Assembly (NCBI GenBank): GCA_003224195.1
Contig: QHYP01000277.1
Span: 6,440-15,845 of the forward strand
Direction of reading: 5' to 3'
DNA length: 9,406 nucleotides
Origin: Acidobacteriota bacterium
GTDB taxonomy: Bacteria; Acidobacteriota; Terriglobia; Acidiferrales; UBA7541
Positions 1 through 5,270 of the stretch are shown here, piece by piece. A program made the position numbers and the translations under genes. A model generated the notes under the pieces. It was not told the origin of the DNA. It made no database searches and saw only the letters and a list, made by a program, of their open reading frames with translations. How positions within the stretch are numbered: position 1 is the stretch's first letter; each line of letters starts with the position of its first letter.

Positions 1-198
1 TTCGTCGTGCCGGGCGGAAAGGAAGCATTCGGCATCAGTTTGTGGGACCAGGCAGAGAACGCGGAAAGCTACAACCGCGGAGCTTACGCCGACGTGGCGA
101 AGTCCCTGGCGAAGGTGATTGACGGAACTCCTCAGGTAGAGACCTATGAGGTTGCCAATTCCACCTTCCACAAGATCGCCGCTGCCATAGCGGCCTGA
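1..198 (+). CDS. ABM-like small protein, 3' end only
   Basis: The reading frame is open from the first base of the window to a TGA at 196-198, so this is the last 65 residues of a gene that starts upstream. The internal GTG at position 7 is not a credible start. The visible part reads as the final beta-strand and helix of a dimeric alpha-beta barrel (antibiotic biosynthesis monooxygenase-like fold). It has a strand around GISLWDQAENAESY, a helix with DVAKSLAKVIDGTPQ, and a terminal strand VETYEVANSTFHKIA. I recall the pattern 'GTPQV.TYEV.NSTFHKI' from small uncharacterised ABM-type proteins. In these the fold is clear, but substrate and reaction are usually unknown, so no enzymatic function is assigned. 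A GC-rich hairpin 25 bases after the stop probably ends the transcript. Family assignment is by recalled similarity only. Confidence 0.6.
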   Translation, partial: FVVPGGKEAFGISLWDQAENAESYNRGAYADVAKSLAKVIDGTPQVETYEVANSTFHKIAAAIAA

Positions 199-222
199 AG
201 CCGATAGGTCTCTTTGTTTGGG

Positions 223-243
223 GGGGCGGTCCAAGGCCGCCCC
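223..243 (+). terminator. GC-rich hairpin, possible terminator
   Basis: GGGGCGG at 223-229 pairs perfectly with CCGCCCC at 237-243 around the 7-base loop TCCAAGG. It lies 25 bases after the stop of the upstream gene and 35 bases before the start of the next. There is no clear T-run on its 3' side, so it may be a poor intrinsic terminator or a processing/stabilising hairpin. Confidence 0.4.
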
Positions 244-277
244 ACTATCCGCGAATCGACTAGGCAAAGGGGAATGT

Positions 278-535
278 ATGTATTTACTCGCATGGATTTT
301 CGTTGGCGCGGTCGTTGGCTGGGGAGCAGGGAGAGTTCTTCAAGGTAATGGATATGGTCCGCTTATGGACATCCTTATGGGTGTTGGTGGCGCTGTAGCC
401 GGCGGTTTCCTGGTGCGCTTCGCAGGCTTCGGCGGAATCATCAGCACGACCCTCGTTGCCGCGATTGCTGCAGTCCTTCTGACGCTGCTCGCAGGTTTCG
501 TGAACGGCAGAAGGATTTACGCCCGTCAGCTCTAA
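278..535 (+). CDS. GlsB/YeaQ/YmgE family membrane protein
   Basis: This is an 85-residue, very hydrophobic protein of the transglycosylase-associated / GlsB-YeaQ-YmgE family (Pfam Transgly_assoc). These are small inner-membrane proteins often linked to stress responses; their biochemical role is unknown. Three membrane segments are visible: about residues 3-19 (LAWIFVGAVVGWGAG), 28-48 (PLMDILMGVGGAVAGGFLV) and 52-73 (GIISTTLVAAIAAVLLTLLAG). Glycines are spread through the helices and a short basic tail (NGRRIYARQL) follows, all typical of the family. The ATG at 278 is chosen over upstream in-frame starts because the Shine-Dalgarno-like AAGGGGA (267-273) sits 4 bases before it and the protein then begins directly with the first membrane helix, at family-typical length. 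It appears to be a single-gene unit; the neighbours give no functional hint. Confidence 0.85.
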   Translation: MYLLAWIFVGAVVGWGAGRVLQGNGYGPLMDILMGVGGAVAGGFLVRFAGFGGIISTTLVAAIAAVLLTLLAGFVNGRRIYARQL

Positions 536-686
536 GACTCTCGGCACAGGGACGTGCAGGGATTCAGCCCCATCTTGGGCGTTGTTGTCCGTATCTTGAG
601 GCGGGGAACCCCATCACGCAGAAGCAGCCATACAGCAATACACGGCCCTCATTTCAAGTTCTTAGGATTTTGTGGGAGATGCGAAA

Positions 687-1361
687 ATGAAAACGCTGCG
701 CAGTTCGATTCTTTGTTTCATTGTCCTGCTCTTTACGTCGCCATTGCTCTGTGCACAGGATCTTTCCAAGTATCGCCACTTTACCCTTGGAATGAACTTG
801 GCCAGAGTGCTGGACCGTACCGACAAAAAGATGGCCGACGTAAAGGTGATTTATGGCCGCCCGGCCCTGCTCCAGGAATTGACTTGGTGGCTGCCGGACC
901 TTACCGGGACTCCCGTACGCTCGGATACCGTCGAACAGATTCTCTTCTCCTTCTGCAACGGCGAACTCTACAAGATTTCTGTGACCTATGATCGAACCTA
1001 CACCGAAGGACTCACTGCGGAGGACATGGTGAAGTTCATTTCCGCGAAGTACGGCCCGGCGACAACTCTTGTGCCGGAGGTCGAATCCGCGCCGAACGTG
1101 CAATATGAAGTAAGGCAAAAGCCCTTTGCCTCTTGGGAAGATCCACAATATTCCTTCAACCTTGTCCGTTCTTCTTTGTCCCATGGCTTTGAGCTTCTTA
1201 TTTATTCCAAACGGCTCAATGGGCAAGCCGAAGCTGCCCTTGCCGAAGCCGTGAAACTCGAGAAGGAAGAGGGGCCGCAAAGAGAAGCCGACCGTCAGAA
1301 AAAGCAAATAGACGATCTCGAAGTGGCGCGGCAGAGGAACAGAAAGACCTTCCGGCCCTAG
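687..1361 (+). CDS. Secreted protein of unknown function
   Basis: This is a 224-residue protein with a Sec-type signal peptide: MKTLRSS, then a hydrophobic core to about residue 20, with likely cleavage after LLCA (residue 23). The cysteine there is not in a proper lipobox. The mature part starts LSKYRHFTLGMNL and mixes alpha and beta, with aromatic-rich segments (ELTWWLPDL, QILFSFCNGELYKISVTYDR, SWEDPQYSFNLVRSS). It ends in a charged helical tail (about residues 175-220, EKEEGPQREADRQKKQIDD) likely to form a coiled coil. I recall similar proteins with 'F.LGM.L', 'FSFYNGELF.I.V.YDR' and 'WEDPQYSFNLVRSSY' as conserved acidobacterial hypotheticals, none with a known function. The ATG at 687 is preferred to the GTG at 672 because GGGAG (674-678) lies 8 bases upstream and the signal peptide then starts correctly. 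It stands alone between two gene-poor stretches. Confidence 0.8.
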   Translation: MKTLRSSILCFIVLLFTSPLLCAQDLSKYRHFTLGMNLARVLDRTDKKMADVKVIYGRPALLQELTWWLPDLTGTPVRSDTVEQILFSFCNGELYKISVTYDRTYTEGLTAEDMVKFISAKYGPATTLVPEVESAPNVQYEVRQKPFASWEDPQYSFNLVRSSLSHGFELLIYSKRLNGQAEAALAEAVKLEKEEGPQREADRQKKQIDDLEVARQRNRKTFRP

Positions 1362-1436
1362 TGTTGTTCGCGCGTGGCCGGCCCTTGAAGCCACGAGAAG
1401 ATTTTGGCTTGCCCATTCCCGTGGCGCGCGTGGTGC

Positions 1437-1463
1437 CCCATGTTCGCCGGGGGCGAACGTGGG
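1437..1463. repeat. 12-bp hairpin downstream of the secreted protein gene
   Basis: Bases 1437-1448 (CCCCATGTTCGCC core) pair with 1452-1463 (GGCGAACGTGGG) around a GGG loop. Eleven pairs are Watson-Crick and one (1441-1459) is a G-T wobble. It begins 75 bases after the preceding stop codon and is followed by ATATTCTT. It may be a terminator for the + strand gene, although the T-run is interrupted. Confidence 0.5.
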
Positions 1464-1622
1464 ATATTCTTCGAGGACTTTTCCACACCCTGTTCCTATC
1501 AGTCATCAGTAACCGTATTGAACTCGCTATCCCGCCGTGCTATCATTCCCTTTGACTCGGACCGTTCCAACTTCGCGCACCCGTCTCCCGAATCCGCGGA
1601 ACACACACGTTCTTCTGCCCTT

Positions 1623-1654
1623 CGTCCCAGCTTTTCGGCCAAACAGTTGGGACG
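1623..1654. repeat. Inverted repeat CGTCCCA / TGGGACG
   Basis: Perfect 7-base arms lie at 1623-1629 and 1648-1654, with an 18-base spacer. It sits inside the repeat island and no gene uses it directly. Confidence 0.4.
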
Positions 1655-1698
1655 GTCCTCGCCGCCGGCCTCTTCCCTGCGCGCCCCTCTGCGAGCCT

Positions 1699-1714
1699 GC
1701 CCGCCGTGGCGGGC
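1699..1714. repeat. Compact hairpin GCCCGCC-GT-GGCGGGC
   Basis: The arms 1699-1705 and 1708-1714 are perfect reverse complements separated by two bases, giving a 6-bp stem with a 4-base loop. A second inverted pair, CTCGCC (1719-1724) and GGCGAG (1740-1745), follows at once. This is typical of stacked intergenic hairpin repeats. Confidence 0.45.
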
Positions 1715-1753
1715 TTGCCTCGCCTGCCCCGACCCTGATGGCGAGAGACCACA

Positions 1754-1776
1754 TGTCCCGAGCGCAGTCGAGGGAT
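1754..1776. repeat. Dispersed repeat unit, copy 1 (CGAGCGCAGTCGAGGG)
   Basis: The core CCCGAGCGCAGTCGAGGGA matches the widespread intergenic repeat whose reverse strand reads CCTCGACTGCGCTCGGGAC. TCCCGA (1756-1761) also pairs with TCGGGA (1776-1781). Copy 2 is at 2019-2041. Confidence 0.6.
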
Positions 1777-1794
1777 CGGGAGTCGAGCGGACAT

Positions 1795-1809
1795 TCCGAC
1801 CCTGTCGGA
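1795..1809. repeat. Hairpin TCCGAC-CCT-GTCGGA
   Basis: The 6-base arms 1795-1800 and 1804-1809 are perfect, with a CCT loop, followed by AGCGGATCTCAC. The same layout, a CCGAC/GTCGG hairpin followed by AGAAATCTC, occurs at 3474-3499, so the two places probably carry the same repeat module. Confidence 0.5.
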
Positions 1810-2018
1810 GCGGATCTCACTCGTGCCCTAAACCCTTTAGCTGCCACACTTGCAGAAAATCACCTCGTAAACCCAACCATTGCCACAGATCCGATATCGC
1901 ACTTCCGCAAGTCCTTTCCTTGCCACACATCCAAGACTCCCCCGGGGGTACCTCGTGCACCGCAGCCATTCCCTTGTCCCGAGTGCAACCGACGGAGGCT
2001 CGCCCGCCGCGGGAGGGC

Positions 2019-2041
2019 TTGTCCTGAGCGCAGTCGAAGGG
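2019..2041. repeat. Dispersed repeat unit, copy 2 (TGAGCGCAGTCGAAGGG)
   Basis: TTGTCCTGAGCGCAGTCGAAGGG differs from copy 1 (1754-1776) at only a few positions. A more degraded relative, CTTGTCCCGAGTGCAACCGA, lies just upstream from about 1973. Translated, this element gives the LVLSAVEG and CPERSRR peptides that commonly mark false open frames. Confidence 0.65.
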
Positions 2042-2167
2042 CCTTCCCGCTATCGACTATCAACTATCAACTGTGGACTTTCCTGCGGTCCTACCCGCCA
2101 CCCACCTTCCCGCTATCGACTATCAACTACCGACTGTGGACTCTCCTGCGGTCCCACCCGCCACTTC
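2042..2167. repeat. Two tandem 63-bp repeats upstream of ribBA
   Basis: Unit 1 is 2042-2104 and unit 2 is 2105-2167. Both start CCTTCCCGCTATCGACTATC and run through ACTGTGGACT, TCCTGCGGTC and ACCCGCCAC. They differ at four internal positions and in the last three or four bases. Each unit contains shorter internal repeats (GACTATCAACTATCAACTG in unit 1). As 63 is divisible by three, the frame stays open through both units and creates a false N-terminal extension of RibBA with a repeated RYRLSTINCGLSCGPTRH-like peptide. The second unit ends 27 bases before the ribBA start. Confidence 0.9.
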
Positions 2168-2179
2168 CTCAAAAGGTGC

Positions 2180-2185
2180 TATATT
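2180..2185 (+). promoter_or_regulatory. Candidate -10 box of ribBA (TATATT)
   Basis: TATATT matches the sigma-70 -10 consensus at five of six positions and is the only AT-rich patch in the region. It ends 9 bases before the ATG, so transcription would begin at or within a few bases of the start codon. No good -35 hexamer is visible 16-18 bases upstream, where the sequence is CCCGCC inside the tandem repeat. Tentative. Confidence 0.3.
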
Positions 2186-2194
2186 TTCAACCAT

Positions 2195-3376
2195 ATGACT
2201 GACGCTCGCCCCAATTTCGCCACTGTCGAAGAAGCCGTCGAAGACATTCGCCAGGGCCGCATGGTCGTCCTGGTGGACGACGAAGACCGCGAAAACGAAG
2301 GCGACCTGGCCATGGCCGCCGATAAAGTCACGCCCGAGGCCATCAACTTCATGGCCAAGCACGCCCGCGGCCTGATCTGCCTCCCCTTGACCGAACAGCG
2401 CTGCGACGAACTCCATCTCCCGCTCATGTCCCCCATCAACACTTCCGCCCACGGCACCGCCTTCTGCGAAGCCATCGACGCGCGCTATGGCGTCACCACC
2501 GGTATCAGCGCAGCCGACCGCGCCAGCACCATCCTTGCCGCCATCGATCCCAAGACCAAGCCGCAGGACCTCGCCCGTCCGGGCCATGTCTTTCCGCTGC
2601 GCGCGCGCAACGGTGGCGTGCTCGTTCGCGCCGGCCAGACCGAAGCCTCCGTGGACCTCGCGCGCATCGCCGGCCTCGGCGCGGCGGGCGTCATCTGCGA
2701 AATCATGAATGAAGACGGCACCATGAGCCGCGTGCCGCAACTCCTGGAATTCTGCAAGCACCACAATCTGAAAATCCTCACCGTGGCGGACCTCATCCGC
2801 TACCGCATGCAGCACGAGCGCTATGTCCACCGGATCGCCGAGGCCGTCCTGCCCACGCGCTTCGGCGAATTTCGCATGATTGCCTATTCGAGCGACGTGG
2901 ACCGCGATCAGCACGTGGCGCTTGTCCGCGGCAATCTGGAGGGCCCCGCCCCGATCGTGCGCGTGCATTCGCACTGTTTGACCGGCGACGTGCTGGGTTC
3001 AACCGCTTGCGATTGCAGCGAGCTGATCGCTCTCTCGCTCGAAGCCATCGCCCGCGAGGACCGCGGCGTTTTTCTCTATCTCCATCACACCGGGCGGGGC
3101 TTCACCATCGAATCGCCGGAGCTCGAGCCCGCTTCGCCGCCGCGCATCCATTTTCACGCTCGCGGCCAGCTCGACCGCGAACCCGCTCGCCAGCGCATGG
3201 TCCAGCATGAGAGCGGCATCGGCGCGCAAATTTTGATCGATCTCGGCCTGAAGGATATTCGCGTCCTGACGAACCATCCGAAAAAAGTCGTGGCGCTCGA
3301 AGGCTATGGCATCCGCATCGCGGATCAGGTGCCGCTTCGCGTCGCCTCCCGTCGCCCCACCCACCAAACTTTGTAG
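2195..3376 (+). CDS. ribBA: RibBA-type protein: DHBP synthase with divergent GTP cyclohydrolase II domain
   Basis: A 393-residue cytosolic protein of riboflavin synthesis. Residues 8-205 are 3,4-dihydroxy-2-butanone-4-phosphate synthase (RibB), which makes the four-carbon unit from ribulose 5-phosphate. DDEDRENEGDL (28-38), HARGLICLPL, GVTTGISAADRA (99-110), RPGHVFPL (128-135) and TEASVDLA are present. FCEAIDA replaces the usual FTVSIDA, and Q148 sits where many homologues have His. Residues 220-385 match GTP cyclohydrolase II (RibA), with zinc ligands C261, C272 and C274 (C-x10-C-x-C), GIGAQIL (341-347) and LTNHPKK (358-364). The stretch between is unlike RibA: HHTGR for RQEGR, no DTVEAN motif, and H338-E339 where the catalytic R-D/N is expected. 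RibA activity is therefore doubtful. The ATG at 2195 is chosen because upstream sequence is tandem repeat and the domain starts here; no Shine-Dalgarno is seen. It stands alone and converges on the comEA-like gene. Confidence 0.93.
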   Translation: MTDARPNFATVEEAVEDIRQGRMVVLVDDEDRENEGDLAMAADKVTPEAINFMAKHARGLICLPLTEQRCDELHLPLMSPINTSAHGTAFCEAIDARYGVTTGISAADRASTILAAIDPKTKPQDLARPGHVFPLRARNGGVLVRAGQTEASVDLARIAGLGAAGVICEIMNEDGTMSRVPQLLEFCKHHNLKILTVADLIRYRMQHERYVHRIAEAVLPTRFGEFRMIAYSSDVDRDQHVALVRGNLEGPAPIVRVHSHCLTGDVLGSTACDCSELIALSLEAIAREDRGVFLYLHHTGRGFTIESPELEPASPPRIHFHARGQLDREPARQRMVQHESGIGAQILIDLGLKDIRVLTNHPKKVVALEGYGIRIADQVPLRVASRRPTHQTL

Positions 3377-3387
3377 CCATGCCGCGA

Positions 3388-3864
3388 CTATATGTTTGTC
3401 ATTTCGAGCGAAGCGGGCTTTCCATGCTCCGAAAGTTCTTGCGGAGCGACGAGCGGCCGAAGAGGGGCGCGAGTCCCGACTCCTGTCGGGAGAAATCTCT
3501 CTTGGAGTTTGGTTTCAGGTTTTTGCCGAACAGAAGAAGGCGTTGCGGAGGGTTGCGGCATCTTCGGCGCCGCCGCCTTCCCCACCGTCAAATACTTCCG
3601 CATCTTGTCGAGTCTTTTCTTCCCGATTCCCTTGATCGCCAGCAGATCGTCCACGCTCCTGAACGAGCCATACGATTTCCGCATTTGCACGATTTTCTCC
3701 GCGGTCACCGGCCCGATCCCCGGCACCTGCTGCAATTCCTCCGAGTTCGCCGTATTAATATTGACCGGCTTTGCCGGCGGCTTCTTCTTCGCGCACACCG
3801 TGGGCGCGCCGGCCAAAACGAGGCCGAGCAGCGCCGCCAGCGTCCACGCAATTCGCCGCCTCAT
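3388..3864 (-). CDS. Secreted ComEA-type helix-hairpin-helix protein
   Basis: A 158-residue protein with three parts. Residues 1-25 are a signal peptide (MRRR, hydrophobic core WTLAALLGLVLAGAP, likely cut after VCA). Residues 33-94 are a ComEA-type double helix-hairpin-helix domain: VNINTAN followed by VPGIGPVTAEKI (47-58) and IKGIGKKRLDKM (77-88). Residues 95-158 form a low-complexity tail. The domain binds double-stranded DNA without sequence specificity. In competent bacteria ComEA receives DNA at the outer face of the membrane, but many small secreted ComEA-like proteins have no proven role. The ATG shares one base with the TAA of the upstream M16 gene (TAATG), implying translational coupling; there is no separate ribosome binding site. 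Residues from about 118 to the end are encoded by an interspersed repeat and probably do not belong to the original protein. No ComEC or pilus gene lies nearby. Confidence 0.85.
   Translation of the reverse strand: MRRRIAWTLAALLGLVLAGAPTVCAKKKPPAKPVNINTANSEELQQVPGIGPVTAEKIVQMRKSYGSFRSVDDLLAIKGIGKKRLDKMRKYLTVGKAAAPKMPQPSATPSSVRQKPETKLQERFLPTGVGTRAPLRPLVAPQELSEHGKPASLEMTNI
3394..3512. repeat. Interspersed repeat with two hairpins, read into the ComEA-like gene
   Basis: The element begins near TTTGTCATTTCGAGCGAAGC (about 3395-3414) and ends near GAGAAATCTCTCTTGGAG. Both ends resemble intergenic repeats I recall from acidobacterial genomes. It holds two inverted pairs: GCTCCG (3426-3431) with CGGAGC (3442-3447), and TCCCGAC (3474-3480) with GTCGGGA (3485-3491). 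It lies between the converging ribBA and comEA-like genes and supplies the last 40 or so codons of the latter. Its limits are approximate. Confidence 0.6.
3474..3491. terminator. Hairpin between converging genes
   Basis: A perfect 7-bp stem (TCCCGAC / GTCGGGA) with loop TCCT, 98 bases after the ribBA stop and followed by GAAATCTCTCTTGG. It could slow or end ribBA transcription on the + strand, but there is no true T-run. It also lies inside the 3' end of the opposing reading frame. Confidence 0.25.
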
Positions 3865-5270
3865 TACGATACCGAGCCGTTCGCCTCTCGCTTCGGCGTT
3901 TGGTTGCCCGCGGAATCGTACGCCACCACGTCTCCAAACAGCGCCGCCTGCGATTCGACCGCGCCGCGGTCGCCTACGATCACAATCTGCATATTCGCCG
4001 AATCGAAATATGCCCGCGCGGCGAAGAGAACGTCCTCCGCCTTGAGCGCGCGCACGCGGTCGCGGTAGGTCTCCAGATAATCATCGGGCAAATCGTACAG
4101 CGCGACTGTAGAAAGTTGCCCGAGAAGGCCGTCTTGCGTTGCCACACCGAGTGAAAAAACGCCGCTCATGTAATTCCGCGCGTCCGCCAATTCGGCCTCC
4201 GGCACGGCCAGCGCGCGCATCTTATCCAGCTCGTAGAACATCTCCACCAGCGTCGCCGCGACCACATCGTTGCGCACCGCAGCCGAAATGGTGAAATAGC
4301 CGTGCTGCTGCAAAGGGTTCACTCCGCTGCGCGGGCTGTACGTGTACCCTTTCTCTTCCCGGATATTCATCACCAGCCGCGAATTGAACGCGCCGCCGTA
4401 GATGCTGTTCGCGAGCAGGAGTCGCACCCAATCGGGATGCCTCCGAGTGATGGCGTGACACCCGGCAAGCACTTGCGTCTGCACCGCGCCGGGTACGTGA
4501 ACCAGGTGAACGCGGCGTCCCGCCGGGCGCAGTGGCGCCGGCGCCGCCGTCTTCTTCACCTCGGGACCTTTCCACCCGTCAAAGACCTTCTCCACCAGCG
4601 CGAGCATCTCCCCGGAATGGAAATCGCCGACCATCACGAGCATGGCATTCGATGGCGAATAAAACTCCCGATAAACGCTGACGAGGTCCTCGCGGCGATA
4701 TGCAGCTACCTGTTCCTCGCTCGGGGCCACCTGCGCGTACGGGTGCCCGCCGAAAAGGACTTTCCGCAGGCGCTCTCCCGCCAAGAAGTCGGGCTCGGTC
4801 CGCTGGAGTCTCACGCCTTCGAGCATCTGCCGCCGCTCGCGCTCGAATTCTCCTTCGGGAAACGCCGCCTCGCGCGCAAGTTCGCCCACGAGCGCCAGCA
4901 ACGGCTCCGTGAACTCGGTCAGCCCGTCAAACGCGATGGCGGTCGTGTCCGAGCCCGCGCTGGTGGAGAGATCAGCGCCAAGGCCCCGCAGGTCCTCTTC
5001 GATTTTCCGGCTCGACCGCCCGCGTGTGCCGGTCCGAACGACCGTCGCGGTGATTTCGGCAAGACCTGTCGCGCGCTTCGCGACGTCCGCGTTGCCCGAG
5101 CGCAGAAAAAGCCTCCCCGTAAATTTCGGTATCGAATGCTGCTCCGCCAGGATGACTTCCATTCCGTTGGCGAGCCGGGCACGAGTGCGCTTGGGCCACT
5201 CGACGCGGCGTTCAGGGGCCAGGGCAGGCACGCCAGCCAGCGCTTGCGGAGCAGGAGTGGCCGCCATCAC
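3864..5270 (-). CDS. M16 peptidase family protein, non-catalytic chain
   Basis: A 468-residue M16 (pitrilysin/insulinase superfamily) protein made of two repeated M16 domains, about residues 28-230 and 250-450. Where the zinc motif HxxEH should be, the sequence reads E72-I-T-A-T (in GLAEITATV), so both histidines and the catalytic glutamate are lost. The substrate-binding region of the second half is kept: FNSRLVMNIREEKGYTYSPR (residues 295-314), with the arginine and tyrosine that complete the active site of a partner chain. In M16B proteases a chain with HxxEH and a chain with this R/Y element form the working dimer; the HxxEH chain is encoded just upstream. The GTG start (5270) overlaps the upstream TGA by four bases and has AGGAGG seven bases before it. 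The ATG one codon later (5267) is possible. No signal peptide is visible, so it is probably cytoplasmic. Confidence 0.9.
   Translation of the reverse strand: MMAATPAPQALAGVPALAPERRVEWPKRTRARLANGMEVILAEQHSIPKFTGRLFLRSGNADVAKRATGLAEITATVVRTGTRGRSSRKIEEDLRGLGADLSTSAGSDTTAIAFDGLTEFTEPLLALVGELAREAAFPEGEFERERRQMLEGVRLQRTEPDFLAGERLRKVLFGGHPYAQVAPSEEQVAAYRREDLVSVYREFYSPSNAMLVMVGDFHSGEMLALVEKVFDGWKGPEVKKTAAPAPLRPAGRRVHLVHVPGAVQTQVLAGCHAITRRHPDWVRLLLANSIYGGAFNSRLVMNIREEKGYTYSPRSGVNPLQQHGYFTISAAVRNDVVAATLVEMFYELDKMRALAVPEAELADARNYMSGVFSLGVATQDGLLGQLSTVALYDLPDDYLETYRDRVRALKAEDVLFAARAYFDSANMQIVIVGDRGAVESQAALFGDVVAYDSAGNQTPKREANGSVS

Larger units (their letters stand above)
1362..2194. other. Gene-free repeat island between secreted protein gene and ribBA
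   Basis: There is no credible gene in these 833 bases. Open frames cross it on both strands, but their translations are proline-, arginine- and serine-rich and contain the peptides typical of translated intergenic repeats (SAVEG, LRSGQA, ERSRR). What it holds is listed separately: a long hairpin at 1437-1463, inverted repeats at 1623-1654, 1699-1714 and 1795-1809, dispersed repeat units near 1754 and 2019 with a degraded copy near 1973, and two 63-base tandem repeats at 2042-2167. It should also contain the promoter of ribBA. Confidence 0.75.

Noticed and set aside
1527..2063. - strand open frames across the repeat island
   Set aside because: Translations carry LRLRSGQALP and LRSGHVV, the usual marks of a translated intergenic repeat, and have no family resemblance.
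2042..2167. CRISPR array
   Set aside because: Only two directly adjoining 63-base copies without spacers and no cas genes.
1880..2194. In-frame extension of RibBA by 105 codons upstream of the ATG at 2195
   Set aside because: The extension is translated from the dispersed and tandem repeats (LVLSAVEG, doubled STINCGLSC-type peptide). The DHBP synthase domain starts right after the 2195 ATG and RibBA proteins have no such extension.
1362..2194. FMN riboswitch ahead of ribBA
   Set aside because: The conserved RFN blocks (GGGGCAGGGTGAAATTCCC-like and the matching CCGACAGT-like end) are not present on the + strand.
1404..2202. Long + strand open frames across the repeat island
   Set aside because: Low-complexity Pro/Arg/Ser-rich products with repeat-derived peptides, no start signals and overlapping one another; GC-rich open frames by chance.
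2123..2974. 283-codon - strand frame opposite ribBA
   Set aside because: It mirrors ribBA codon structure, gives an Ala/Gly/His-rich sequence with no known fold, and runs into the tandem repeat.
3377..3512. Insertion sequence at the ribBA/comEA junction
   Set aside because: There is no transposase frame and no terminal inverted repeat of IS type; the element is short and fits a non-coding interspersed repeat.
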